A stretch of DNA of 64,000 nucleotides from contig OY969790.1 of NCBI GenBank assembly GCA_963703125.1, forward strand, positions 3,348,001 through 3,412,000, given 5' to 3'. The translations under genes were made by a program, and so were the position numbers. Below are positions 18,501 through 26,385 of the stretch, one piece after another; the stretch's first letter is position 1, and each line of letters opens with the position of its first letter. The notes below the pieces were generated by a model that worked only from the letters and a program-made list of their open reading frames with translations, ran no database searches and was not told the DNA's origin. The DNA is from MFD04716-140 sp963703125 (GTDB taxonomy: Bacteria; Bacteroidota; Bacteroidia; Flavobacteriales; Flavobacteriaceae).

Positions 18501-20011
18501 TAGGTATCCCTTATTTGAACGTTGACTATGACTTTGCATCCAATTCAAGGGTGAATCTTACTAAGCAGTCCTTCGATTTTGACCAAATACGCCTTACAGA
18601 TGTGGCACATGGGACCAAAGCCACCTTAGATGGTACAATTACCCATAGTTTCTTTAAAGATTGGGTACTGGATTTGAATGTTGATACAAACAATGGGAGA
18701 CTACTTATTTTAGATACAAAATTTGAAGAGGAAGTGCTTTATTACGGCACGGGATTTTTGAATGGAAATGGCCGCATTTATGGTTCAACCAAGGCGTTGA
18801 CCATAAAGGTAAAAGGGGAGACGGCAATGGGCACTTCGCTTAAAATTCCTTTAAGTGATGTTGCAACGGTCGGGGACTATTCGTTTATCAATTTTATTGA
18901 AAAGAACGATGTAAAAACCTTTGAGGAACAAAGGGTCCTTCAAGATTATGAAGGCTTGGAGCTTGAATTTGACTTGGATATTACACCAGATGCCGAAGTT
19001 GAAATAGTGACGGATACTAAGACAGGAAGCTCGCTGAAAGGCACAGGCGCAGGAACAATGTTAATGCGAATAAATACACGGGATAAATTTGAAATGTTCG
19101 GTGAATTTGCCGTGGTTACCGGGGAGTTCAACTATAAATTTGGAGGGGTAATAAATAAAACTTTTAGCGTAGAGCCCGGAGGTAATATTGTTTGGGACGG
19201 TGAGCCTCTGAAAGCCCAATTAAATATGAAGGCTGTTTACTCCCTAACGGCCAACCCAGCACCATTATTGGATAATCCAGGCTATTCTAGGAGAATACCA
19301 ACCAATGTGGTCATTAATTTGCGTGATGAACTGGAAAGTCCGGATATCAAGTTTGACATTGAATTCCCTGGGACCAACTCGATCGTAAAATCAGAATTGG
19401 AATATAGATTACAAGATCCTGCCGTGGAAGAGAAGAATGCAATTTTCCTTTTGGCGCAAGGTTCATTTGTAAACGAGCAAAGTGGTATAACACAGCAAGC
19501 CGTGACGGGCAATTTACTGCAATCGGCTTCTGGGCTGCTGAATCAGGTACTTGGGGGAGGTAATGACAAGTTCAATTTTGGACTTTCGTACGAGCAAGGC
19601 AATAATTTATCTGAGTTTCAGACCCAAGACCGTCTGGGGGTTACGGTTTCAACACAAATCAGTGATCGAATTTTGTTAAATGGAAAGGTTGGGGTTCCTG
19701 TTGGTGGGGCTAGTGAGACGGTCGTTGCCGGGGATTTTGAAATTCAAGTCCTTCTTAACGAGGAAGGAACGCTAAGTGCCAAGTTTTTCAGCCGGGAAAG
19801 CGAGATCCAGGAATTTTTGGGCGACCGCCAAGGGACCACCCAAGGTGCGGGATTATCGTATGAGGTTGACTTTGATAGTTTTAGGGAACTCTTCAGGAAG
19901 GTTTTTACCAAGTCCGATTCAAATAAAATTCTACCGAATACCAAGGCAATACCATCTTCGGTCATGGGAAACGACAGTCTTATAAAGTTCTACCCAAAGG
20001 CCAAGGGATAG
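15593..20011 (+). CDS. tamB: Translocation and assembly module protein TamB-like (DUF490)
   Basis: This 1472-residue AsmA/TamB-type protein has one N-terminal membrane anchor and a very long beta-taco body, which in this family spans the periplasm and is linked to lipid transport and outer-membrane protein assembly. The C-terminal third is the DUF490 domain: AQLNMKAVYSLTANPAPLL, EFPGTNSIVKSELEYRL and the final GKVGVPVGG strand are typical. The start is uncertain. There is no ATG in the frame: it opens after a TAA at 15548, and the residues before the TTG at 15593 (IKKLRKILVRIL) look like a real cytoplasmic tail before the helix. A rare start such as ATC 15557 or CTG 15578 is possible. Confidence 0.88.
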   Translation: MVFLVLCVLATLIMSLPMVQTRFAKYATNRINTEFGTNINIERLRVSLITWEASLKGVYVEDNHNDTLFHINALTTSILNLRNLAEGKLEFGDIEIDDLLFNLKTYEGEINTNLEDFIDKLDDGKPREPGSPPFFFSSSKVSIENSSFKYADENLDKEEILNFKDLEISANDFLIIGPEVTTDIETMSFASSLGIKVSKLATEFKYSKQQMRFDSLNIETTQSIINGNLVFNYDRKDFSDFLNKVNITANFEESTVALDEINLLYDEFGKGKMVSLSTNVNGVLNDLNTEDLFLLSDNTGIRGDFNFKNLFSKDKSFIMDAQMKNVTSSYYELRSLLPNILGKSLPSTLQKLGQFTVRGNALVTESSISAKANLNTAVGSSYADIDLTNINNIDNAAYKGFVSLIDFDLGAITENKKIGKATLDFNVEGKGFVQENLNTEVIGQVYSVNFNNYEYKDIKVSGILKEQLFDGTLASNDENLKFNFKGLADFGDNRNDFNFIASVEYADLKKLNFIKDSISIFKGNVNMNVSGTTLDNLVGDMKFTKTIFQNKNDTYYFEDFKISSSFENDSIRTIDINSPDIITGYMKGNFRINELGKLVQNSLGSIYTNYKPFEISNGQTISFNFKIYNKIVDVFFPEVKFDPNTFIRGNIIADEGDFKLNFKSPSIEAYGNMADSIEVRIDNKNPLYNTFVSVADLKTKYYDVQDFNLINTTLKDTLFFRAEFKGGSALNDSYNLNFYHTFNKDNKSVIGLKTSDVNFKGNKWVLNKDNNNQNKVVINSTLDSISIQEIVMNNSQEEQIRLKGQLADSTYKDLELQFKIVSLSKITPAIDSLRLQGEVNGTLNVFQKDGVYLPSSNLQIDDFSINDMRIGDMVIGIAGNRDLTEFVVNAEINDNGVEKFGVAGRILNKGDVPEADLLANFNNFDLEPFSPLGDGVLSNIRGDLNGNARIKGNIENPDFSGILTLDNAGLGIPYLNVDYDFASNSRVNLTKQSFDFDQIRLTDVAHGTKATLDGTITHSFFKDWVLDLNVDTNNGRLLILDTKFEEEVLYYGTGFLNGNGRIYGSTKALTIKVKGETAMGTSLKIPLSDVATVGDYSFINFIEKNDVKTFEEQRVLQDYEGLELEFDLDITPDAEVEIVTDTKTGSSLKGTGAGTMLMRINTRDKFEMFGEFAVVTGEFNYKFGGVINKTFSVEPGGNIVWDGEPLKAQLNMKAVYSLTANPAPLLDNPGYSRRIPTNVVINLRDELESPDIKFDIEFPGTNSIVKSELEYRLQDPAVEEKNAIFLLAQGSFVNEQSGITQQAVTGNLLQSASGLLNQVLGGGNDKFNFGLSYEQGNNLSEFQTQDRLGVTVSTQISDRILLNGKVGVPVGGASETVVAGDFEIQVLLNEEGTLSAKFFSRESEIQEFLGDRQGTTQGAGLSYEVDFDSFRELFRKVFTKSDSNKILPNTKAIPSSVMGNDSLIKFYPKAKG

Positions 20012-20054
20012 TGGATTTTTACCACTTAAGGCTCCTCAATTGTTAGATTTTTCT

Positions 20055-20094
20055 ATTTTGACCTTACCGCGAGCTACGAAAACGTTTGAAAAAG
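20055..20094 (+). promoter_or_regulatory. Shared intergenic motif, copy 1 (upstream of pfkA)
   Basis: ATTTTGACCTT (20055-20065) and, further on, TTTGAAAAAG (20085-20094) also occur upstream of the 43.9-kb operon; the first block also occurs upstream of the GT87 gene. All copies point the same way toward the next gene. A regulatory role is inference. Confidence 0.25.
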
Positions 20095-20147
20095 GATTAA
20101 TTTGGAAATAATGAATTCAGCAATTCTTTTAATTGGGAATAGTTTGT

Positions 20148-20155
20148 TAATTTTG
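20148..20155 (+). promoter_or_regulatory. Probable -7 promoter element of pfkA
   Basis: TAATTTTG matches TAnnTTTG and lies 17 bases before the pfkA ATG, giving a short leader of about 10-12 bases. No clear TTG is seen at the -33 position. Confidence 0.38.
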
Positions 20156-20172
20156 CTAGCTTAAAATTTTTA

Positions 20173-21159
20173 ATGGCTACTTCAATAAAAAAGATTGGTG
20201 TTTTTACTTCTGGAGGAGATTCACCGGGGATGAACGCGGCAATACGTTCTGTAGTGCGCACATGCGCATATCATAAAATTGATTGTGTGGGTATTTTTAG
20301 AGGCTATCAGGGAATGATCGAAGGTGATTTCAAACCTATGGATGCCAGAAGCGTTAACAATATAATTAATAAAGGTGGCACCATTTTAAAATCTGCACGT
20401 TGTGAAGAATTTAGAACGAAGGAAGGACGTAAAAAGGCCTATGACCAATTAAAGTCGGAAGGTATTGATGCGTTCGTGGTCATTGGCGGCGATGGTAGTT
20501 TTACCGGGGCGATGATATTTAACAAGGAATTTGACTTTCCTTTTATGGGAATACCGGGCACCATAGATAATGATATTTTTGGTACCACCTTCACCTTGGG
20601 GTTCGATACCGCCTTGAATACGGTTGTAGAAGCAATAGACAAGATCAGGGATACGGCCAGTTCCCACAATAGACTTTTTTTTGTAGAGGTTATGGGTCGT
20701 GATGTTGGCCATATCGCCCTTAATGCAGGAGTTGGGGCGGGAGCTGAGGAAATATTGATTCCTGAGGAAAATAGGGGACTTGACCGCCTACTTGAGTCCC
20801 TGAAGCGAAGTAAACTTTCCGGAAAATCCTCAAGTATAGTGATTGTGGCAGAAGGGGATAAATCAGGTAAAAATGTTTTTGAACTCAAAGAATATGTGGA
20901 GGAACATCTTCCTATTTACGATGTTCGGGTCTCAGTTCTTGGACATATGCAAAGAGGTGGGGCACCGTCATGTTACGATAGGGTGCTGGCCAGCAGAATG
21001 GGCGTGAAGGCAGTGGAAACCTTGTTAGAGGGCAAGCATGGCCTAATGGTTGGAATTCAAGACAATAAACTTATCCTAACGCCAATAAGTAAGGCAATAA
21101 AGGGACATACAAAGATGGATAAAGAGCTTATCAGGGTTTCTGAAATAATGACAACATAA
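20173..21159 (+). CDS. pfkA: ATP-dependent 6-phosphofructokinase
   Basis: PfkA phosphorylates fructose 6-phosphate to fructose 1,6-bisphosphate, the committing step of glycolysis. The 328-residue length is that of the bacterial ATP-dependent enzyme. GGDSPGMNA (14-22) and GGDGSFTGA (about 105-113) form the ATP site; the Gly in the GGDGS motif is the one typical of ATP rather than pyrophosphate use. PGTIDND (about 125-131) contains the catalytic Asp. VEVMGRDVGHIA and LGHMQRGG contact the sugar phosphate. The gene lies 22 bases before gap, so the two form a glycolytic operon. Confidence 0.97.
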   Translation: MATSIKKIGVFTSGGDSPGMNAAIRSVVRTCAYHKIDCVGIFRGYQGMIEGDFKPMDARSVNNIINKGGTILKSARCEEFRTKEGRKKAYDQLKSEGIDAFVVIGGDGSFTGAMIFNKEFDFPFMGIPGTIDNDIFGTTFTLGFDTALNTVVEAIDKIRDTASSHNRLFFVEVMGRDVGHIALNAGVGAGAEEILIPEENRGLDRLLESLKRSKLSGKSSSIVIVAEGDKSGKNVFELKEYVEEHLPIYDVRVSVLGHMQRGGAPSCYDRVLASRMGVKAVETLLEGKHGLMVGIQDNKLILTPISKAIKGHTKMDKELIRVSEIMTT

Positions 21160-21181
21160 TTTTAATTTAAAAAAAGTAAAC

Positions 21182-22183
21182 ATGTCAAAATTGAAAATTG
21201 GTATTAATGGATTTGGTAGGATTGGAAGATTGGTTTTCAGAACTACAATAAAAAGGGGCGATGTAGATGTAGTTGCGATAAATGACTTGTTAGAGGTAGA
21301 ACATCTTGCCTATTTATTGAAATATGACTCGGTTCATGGCAATTTTGAAGGTACTGTTGATATAAGGGATGGTCATCTGATCGTAAATGGAAAAACGGTA
21401 AGGATAACTGCTGAGCGCGACCCAAAAAATATTAAATGGGACGCCGTTGGTGCGGAAATCGTTGCCGAGTGTACCGGAATTTTCACCACTTTGGAAACTG
21501 CGCAGTACCATATTGATGGTGGTGCAAAAAAGGTGGTAATATCGGCTCCTTCCAAGGATGCACCAATGTTTGTCATGGGTGTAAATCACATGAGTGTAAA
21601 GCCATCGGATAAAATTGTATCAAACGCTTCTTGTACAACCAATTGTTTGGCACCGATGGCCAAAGTATTGAACGATAGCTTTGGAATAGAAGAAGCATTG
21701 ATGACCACAGTCCATGCCACTACTGCTACGCAGATGACCGTTGACGGGCCTTCTAAGAAAGATTGGAGGGGAGGAAGAAGTGCCCTGTTGAACATTATTC
21801 CAGCTTCTACAGGTGCAGCGGTTGCCGTGACAAAGGTTATTCCAGACCTTAAGGGTAAATTGACAGGTATGGCCTTTAGGGTGCCTACTGCAGACGTTTC
21901 AGTGGTTGATTTGACCGTGCGTCTTAAAAAGGAGACATCTTACGATGAAATCAAAAAAGTCTTTAAGGCGGCTTCCGAAGGCGAATTAAAAGGTATTTTG
22001 GGTTATACGGAAGAAGCAGTTGTTTCACAGGATTTTATTGGTGATTCAAGAACCAGTATTTTCGATGCTGAAGCAGGGATTGAATTAAATTCAAAATTCT
22101 TTAAATTGATTTGTTGGTATGATAACGAGGCTGGGTTCTCCAATAAAATGGTCGATTTGACACAGCATGTTGCCAGTTTATAA
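21182..22183 (+). CDS. gap: Type I glyceraldehyde-3-phosphate dehydrogenase
   Basis: This 333-residue enzyme oxidises glyceraldehyde 3-phosphate to 1,3-bisphosphoglycerate with NAD(P). INGFGRIGRLVFR (about 8-20) is the dinucleotide-binding start. SNASCTTNCLAP (about 147-158) holds the catalytic Cys, and the later TVHATTATQ holds the paired His. WYDNEAGFSNKMVDL closes the protein in the usual way. It is co-transcribed with pfkA and is followed by a good terminator. Confidence 0.97.
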   Translation: MSKLKIGINGFGRIGRLVFRTTIKRGDVDVVAINDLLEVEHLAYLLKYDSVHGNFEGTVDIRDGHLIVNGKTVRITAERDPKNIKWDAVGAEIVAECTGIFTTLETAQYHIDGGAKKVVISAPSKDAPMFVMGVNHMSVKPSDKIVSNASCTTNCLAPMAKVLNDSFGIEEALMTTVHATTATQMTVDGPSKKDWRGGRSALLNIIPASTGAAVAVTKVIPDLKGKLTGMAFRVPTADVSVVDLTVRLKKETSYDEIKKVFKAASEGELKGILGYTEEAVVSQDFIGDSRTSIFDAEAGIELNSKFFKLICWYDNEAGFSNKMVDLTQHVASL

Positions 22184-22203
22184 TATTTTCTAATAAATGG
22201 AGT

Positions 22204-22251
22204 TTTTCCTGAGTGCGGCAATATTAGAAGTCGTTCTCAGGAAAATTTTTT
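22204..22251 (+). terminator. Rho-independent terminator after gap
   Basis: TTTTCCTGAG (22204-22213) pairs perfectly over 10 bases with CTCAGGAAAA (22236-22245), followed by TTTTTT. The loop is long (22 bases). It ends the pfkA-gap transcript just before the BadF-type kinase gene at 22264. Confidence 0.65.
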
Positions 22252-22263
22252 AAGTGGAAACTT

Positions 22264-23115
22264 ATGATTTTAATAGTTGACAGTGGCGCAACCAAGGCCG
22301 ATTGGATTGCTTTGGACGAAAAGGGCGAACAATTGTTTCTTACGCAAACCTTGGGTTTAAGCCCTGAGGTTTTAACAAAGGAAGTCATTGAGGATAGACT
22401 GGCCAATAATTTTGAACTATCCAAAAATAGGGACAAGGTTACCAAATTGTTTTTTTATGGTGCAGGTTGCGGAACGGAACGTATGCGCAAGTTCTTAAGG
22501 AAGATATTCAATGATTTTTTTCCCAATGCACAGCCTGAAGTAAAGGAAGATACTTACGCGGCTATTTATTCAACTACCAAAGTTGGACACCAAGGTATTG
22601 TCTGTATTTTGGGAACCGGTTCCAATTGCAGTTATTATGATGGTGAAAACCTCACGCAGAAAGTGGTTTCTTTGGGATATATACCCATGGACGATGGCAG
22701 CGGCAATTTTTTTGGAAGAAAATTGATTAGGGATTATTACTATCACAAAATCCCAAAAGATCTGGCTGAAAAATTTAATCAAGGCTACAATTTGGACCCA
22801 GATGTCATCAAAGAAAATTTGTACAAACAGCCCAATCCCAATACCTACCTTGCGACCTTCGCTAGATTTTTAGTTGAAAACAAGGAACACCCTTATTGCA
22901 AAGGGGTTATTGACAAGGGTTTTCAGCAATTCATAAACAATCAAGTGATGCAATTTGAACTTGCCACCAAGGTGCCCGTTCACTTTGTGGGGAGCATTGC
23001 CTATTTCCTAAGGGAAGAACTTACGAGGGTACTGGAACGTAATGACCTTATTGTAGGTGTCATACGGCAACGACCCATTGATGGTTTGGTAGAATTCCAT
23101 AGGCATTCTATTTGA
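22264..23115 (+). CDS. BadF/BadG-type sugar kinase (N-acetylglucosamine kinase-like)
   Basis: This 283-residue protein is an ASKHA-fold ATPase of the BadF/BadG/BcrA/BcrD family, usually annotated as N-acetylglucosamine kinase in this group. ILIVDSGATKADWIAL (2-17) is phosphate loop 1, GIVCILGTGSNCSYYDG (about 113-129) is phosphate loop 2, and HFVGSIAYFL near the C-terminus is the adenosine-binding strand. It would phosphorylate an amino sugar, perhaps from peptidoglycan recycling. It follows gap after a terminator, and its end overlaps the convergent ridA gene by 8 bases. The sugar specificity is inferred from family naming. Confidence 0.82.
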   Translation: MILIVDSGATKADWIALDEKGEQLFLTQTLGLSPEVLTKEVIEDRLANNFELSKNRDKVTKLFFYGAGCGTERMRKFLRKIFNDFFPNAQPEVKEDTYAAIYSTTKVGHQGIVCILGTGSNCSYYDGENLTQKVVSLGYIPMDDGSGNFFGRKLIRDYYYHKIPKDLAEKFNQGYNLDPDVIKENLYKQPNPNTYLATFARFLVENKEHPYCKGVIDKGFQQFINNQVMQFELATKVPVHFVGSIAYFLREELTRVLERNDLIVGVIRQRPIDGLVEFHRHSI

Positions 23116-23488
23116 TTGCAATCATTGAGATTTCAACATTTACAAATTTAGGCAAGTTGGAGACTTCGACCGTTTCCCGTGCCGGTGCGGTTTCTGCGTC
23201 GAAATACAACCCATAGACTGCATTTACCTCGGTAAACTGGTGCATGTCTTTTAAAAAAATAGTGGTCTTCACTACATTTTCAAAGGTCATTCCCGCATCA
23301 GCGAGTATGGCCTTTAAATTTTCCATAGATTGCTTGGTTTCTTTTTTAATGTCTCCTTCAATTAATTCGCCATTATTTGGGTCTATGGCAATTTGTCCGG
23401 ATATGTACAAAGTATTTCCACTGAGTACGGCTTGACTATAAGGGCCTATGGGAGCCGGTGCACTTGAAGTGTTGATTATTTTTTTCAT
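23108..23488 (-). CDS. ridA: RidA family reactive-intermediate deaminase
   Basis: This 126-residue RidA protein hydrolyses reactive enamine/imine intermediates released by PLP enzymes such as threonine dehydratase. The family start APAPIGPYSQAV (10-21), GNTLYISGQIAIDP, and the late AETAPARETVEVSNLPK with its substrate-binding Arg are all present. RidA proteins form trimers. The gene is 50 bases downstream of lptD on the same strand and may share its transcript. Confidence 0.95.
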   Translation of the reverse strand: MKKIINTSSAPAPIGPYSQAVLSGNTLYISGQIAIDPNNGELIEGDIKKETKQSMENLKAILADAGMTFENVVKTTIFLKDMHQFTEVNAVYGLYFDAETAPARETVEVSNLPKFVNVEISMIAIK

Positions 23489-23538
23489 GTTGAGAGCGAA
23501 TTTATTTTTTAATTTTTTTCACAGATTAGACCTTAATA

Positions 23539-26304
23539 TTACCTACTTGGCTGGCTTCGATTTTCCCATTTTAAATCGCTAAGTATAGAACTTTTGATAC
23601 CTATGAAGAAATACCATCGTTCATATCTACCAAAGGGAGACCATGTAAAGCGCATATTAAAACTTTTTAAGTCCCTTTCAAATCGCAACTGGGTTAGGGT
23701 AAAACCTTGATTTTTAAAATCATAACCGGAAGAACCACCTACTTTCCATCTTGGTGAAAGCTCAAGATCACCAGAGAACATAAGGGAGTGACTGCTAAAC
23801 TCATTTTGTCTTGCAGAATTATTGTAACTGGCAGAATAGGCCAACCTCAGGTTCCATGGGATTTTGGTGCCCCAAGTAGGATTTTCCACGTCTTCGCCTT
23901 TATCTTTGCCATCTTCGTCTTCCCTATTATCATAAAAATTATCCGCCCTACCAAACAAGTCGTCGTCCCGGCCACCACTTTGGGCCACATAATCAAACTC
24001 ATCTGTTTTATCCTTTTTGTCCTCATCCTCCTTTTTCCCAAAAGTTTCATTACTTATGGCGTAGCCCACATTAAAATTTGCACGTGTTAAACGTAATAAA
24101 CTTCCACCATTATCAATGTTATAGGTATTGATCCGCCTTCCATTATTGTCTATGGCGTACGGGTCGAAACCAGCGGAGAAATTGATGGACATTTTATTGT
24201 TTAGGATATTCGTCCCACCATTCATACTAATGGGACTGATTTTCAATGAGTCTGCCTCCAAATTATAACCAGTTGATATATTGAAGTTGCTAAGAATGGG
24301 TATTTTTTTTGCTTCTGTGGCCGTAGAGTCCTTATCCCTAACTTTTGCTTCCAAAGTATTTGCCAGTGAAAATCCAATACTATTCGACTTTCCTAGACTG
24401 GGAGAACCATTTAGTGTTCCGTCAAACCTACTGTATTGCACAACTTGGCCATTGGCATTCAAATATTCATCATAAAACTGTTCAAAAGAGGGCGCGTAGC
24501 CATAACTTAAAGAGGGGCGCATAACATGGCGTATGGCCTGTATTTTTTTGTCCTCACCAAAATTGAAGGTCCCATAAACCGTGGTACCGACACTTGCACT
24601 GAAATTATATTTATTGAAGCGATCAAAACCTTTTATAGTATCCCTTACTACTGCACCTGTTCCATTTGTACCAGCAGTTGCATCATATCGTTGTTGATAG
24701 GTTTCCAGGGTCCAAACATCTTCGTAACTTCCACCAACACTAACACTAAAAAACTTGGCTATTTTGAAATTGGTGCTAATGGGAATACGATGCCTGGCAC
24801 CGACCCTTGCCCCATTAAACATTGCCCCTGTTAGGAAATCTTCATCATTTGTGGTCAGCCTATTTTGGGCATTTAAGTCATATTGGAAATTAATGTTCTG
24901 AATGATACCCTTTTTTATGCCATCCCGTTTGGCAAATGGAAAGATGCGTTCCATGCTGGCCTGAAGAGTAGGAAGGGTCATATCTATTTTTTCGGTATTG
25001 GTGTTTTGACTATGTGTAACCGTAAGACTTGTATTTACCGAAGGATAGGCCGGAAAGGTTTTGGAATAGGAAATGGATGAACTCAAGGTGTTATTCTGGG
25101 TGTTCGGTAAATTCTGTTGTAAGAGCGAATTTTGATAATAGGAGCTACTGCCCAAGTTAACAGAAGCCGAAAAGCGGGAATTTGGACTTGCTTTGGTATC
25201 CTGTGAATGTGACATTTGAATATTATAGATGGTATTCCGGGCATAGTCATCAAAACCCTTTTGACTCGTCACAAGATTTTCATATCTAAAATTAATATTT
25301 CCCCTGTACCGATAACGTTTTGAATAAACAGTTTGAGATCTAAAGCCGTAACTCCCATTGGTATAAAAATCACCTGTTAACGTTAGATCAAGATATTCAC
25401 TGATTGGTAGGTAATACCCTCCATTTTGAAGAAAATAGCCGCGATCGGGATCATTGCCAAAAGTTGGCATCATTAAACCGGCTGTGCGGCCCGTAGATAA
25501 GGGAAAGTAAGCAAATGGCAATGCAATCGGCGTAGGTACATCTGCAATGTATAGATTACTGAACCCCGCAATGACTTTCTTTTTGGGAACAAATTTTGCC
25601 TTTCGAACTCGAATGTAATAGTCGGGATCTATGGTGTCTTGGGAAGTTGTCAATTTTCCTTCGCTTAAAAAATAGACCGAGTCGTTTTCTTTTTTGGTTA
25701 TTTCTGCATATACTTTCATGGCATCACTACCAAGTGATCCGATACCGGCCTGTTGTTCCGTGCGCGAGTTCCATATCAATGCCTTCTGGGTGTCAAAATT
25801 AAACCGGATCGAATCGGGAATAACTACATTGTCCCCTTGCTTAAAGTAGGGGAGTTGTGTATAATTCCCGACTGAATCTTTTATTCGGCCCGCGTAAACT
25901 TCATTCTTTACGTAATCCATTATTATGATTCCGGCTTTAAGTTCGGTATCTTGATACAGAATTTCCGCTTCATTATAAAGGTAGATTTTTTGATCTTTTT
26001 GACTTAATTTAACATAGTCCTTTGCCTTATACTTGATGATATCCAAGAGCAATGGTTTTTTGCCATCAATTGAATCGGTTTGTACTGAATCTGCCACTTG
26101 AATATTGGCACTAGGGTCTGGAAACAATGGGGCAACTATAGTGTCTTTTTGGGCTTTTATGGTAAGAGGTATGACCTTGTCTTCCTGTGCGGACATCCAA
26201 AATTCACCAACAAATAGCAGTACTAAGAAAAGTAAATGATGTTTGTTTGATTGCAAAGCTAGATATCCTATTTTTGTAAAGGTTTGGCCGCACTGATAAC
26301 CCAT
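23539..26304 (-). CDS. lptD: LPS-assembly protein LptD-like outer-membrane protein
   Basis: This 921-residue protein is the outer-membrane LPS translocon of the Bacteroidota LptD/OstA type. After an N-terminal hydrophobic segment ending near MSAQ (about residue 39), residues about 95-260 form the OstA/LptA-like beta-jellyroll that receives LPS (KAKDYVKLSQKDQKIYLYN). From about 270 on is the barrel domain, with VADVPTPIALPFAYFPLS and SRTAGLMMPTFG-like stretches. A patch rich in Asp, Glu and Lys (around 765-810) is probably an extracellular loop. The gene is divergent from the amidase gene. Confidence 0.88.
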   Translation of the reverse strand: MGYQCGQTFTKIGYLALQSNKHHLLFLVLLFVGEFWMSAQEDKVIPLTIKAQKDTIVAPLFPDPSANIQVADSVQTDSIDGKKPLLLDIIKYKAKDYVKLSQKDQKIYLYNEAEILYQDTELKAGIIIMDYVKNEVYAGRIKDSVGNYTQLPYFKQGDNVVIPDSIRFNFDTQKALIWNSRTEQQAGIGSLGSDAMKVYAEITKKENDSVYFLSEGKLTTSQDTIDPDYYIRVRKAKFVPKKKVIAGFSNLYIADVPTPIALPFAYFPLSTGRTAGLMMPTFGNDPDRGYFLQNGGYYLPISEYLDLTLTGDFYTNGSYGFRSQTVYSKRYRYRGNINFRYENLVTSQKGFDDYARNTIYNIQMSHSQDTKASPNSRFSASVNLGSSSYYQNSLLQQNLPNTQNNTLSSSISYSKTFPAYPSVNTSLTVTHSQNTNTEKIDMTLPTLQASMERIFPFAKRDGIKKGIIQNINFQYDLNAQNRLTTNDEDFLTGAMFNGARVGARHRIPISTNFKIAKFFSVSVGGSYEDVWTLETYQQRYDATAGTNGTGAVVRDTIKGFDRFNKYNFSASVGTTVYGTFNFGEDKKIQAIRHVMRPSLSYGYAPSFEQFYDEYLNANGQVVQYSRFDGTLNGSPSLGKSNSIGFSLANTLEAKVRDKDSTATEAKKIPILSNFNISTGYNLEADSLKISPISMNGGTNILNNKMSINFSAGFDPYAIDNNGRRINTYNIDNGGSLLRLTRANFNVGYAISNETFGKKEDEDKKDKTDEFDYVAQSGGRDDDLFGRADNFYDNREDEDGKDKGEDVENPTWGTKIPWNLRLAYSASYNNSARQNEFSSHSLMFSGDLELSPRWKVGGSSGYDFKNQGFTLTQLRFERDLKSFNMRFTWSPFGRYERWYFFIGIKSSILSDLKWENRSQPSR

Positions 26305-26328
26305 TGGTTATCTCGGATATTTGGAAGC

Positions 26329-26336
26329 CAAACTTA
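26329..26336 (-). promoter_or_regulatory. Possible -7 promoter element of lptD
   Basis: The minus strand reads TAAGTTTG, a TAnnTTTG match, 25 bases before the lptD ATG. No TTG is seen at the -33 position. Confidence 0.35.
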
Positions 26337-26351
26337 CATATATTTTTTATT

Positions 26352-26363
26352 CCCTATATAGGG
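26352..26363. promoter_or_regulatory. 12-base perfect palindrome between lptD and the amidase gene
   Basis: CCCTATATAGGG is fully self-complementary and lies in the 81-base gap between two divergent envelope genes. It could be an operator for a dimeric regulator shared by both, but nothing else supports that. Confidence 0.3.
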
Positions 26364-26385
26364 TATTACCATAAATTTAACCTTA

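Noticed and set aside
20439..20888. A 149-residue minus-strand open frame inside pfkA.
   Set aside because: It is the mirror of a highly conserved gene, has low-complexity Ser/Pro/Ile content, and no start signals.
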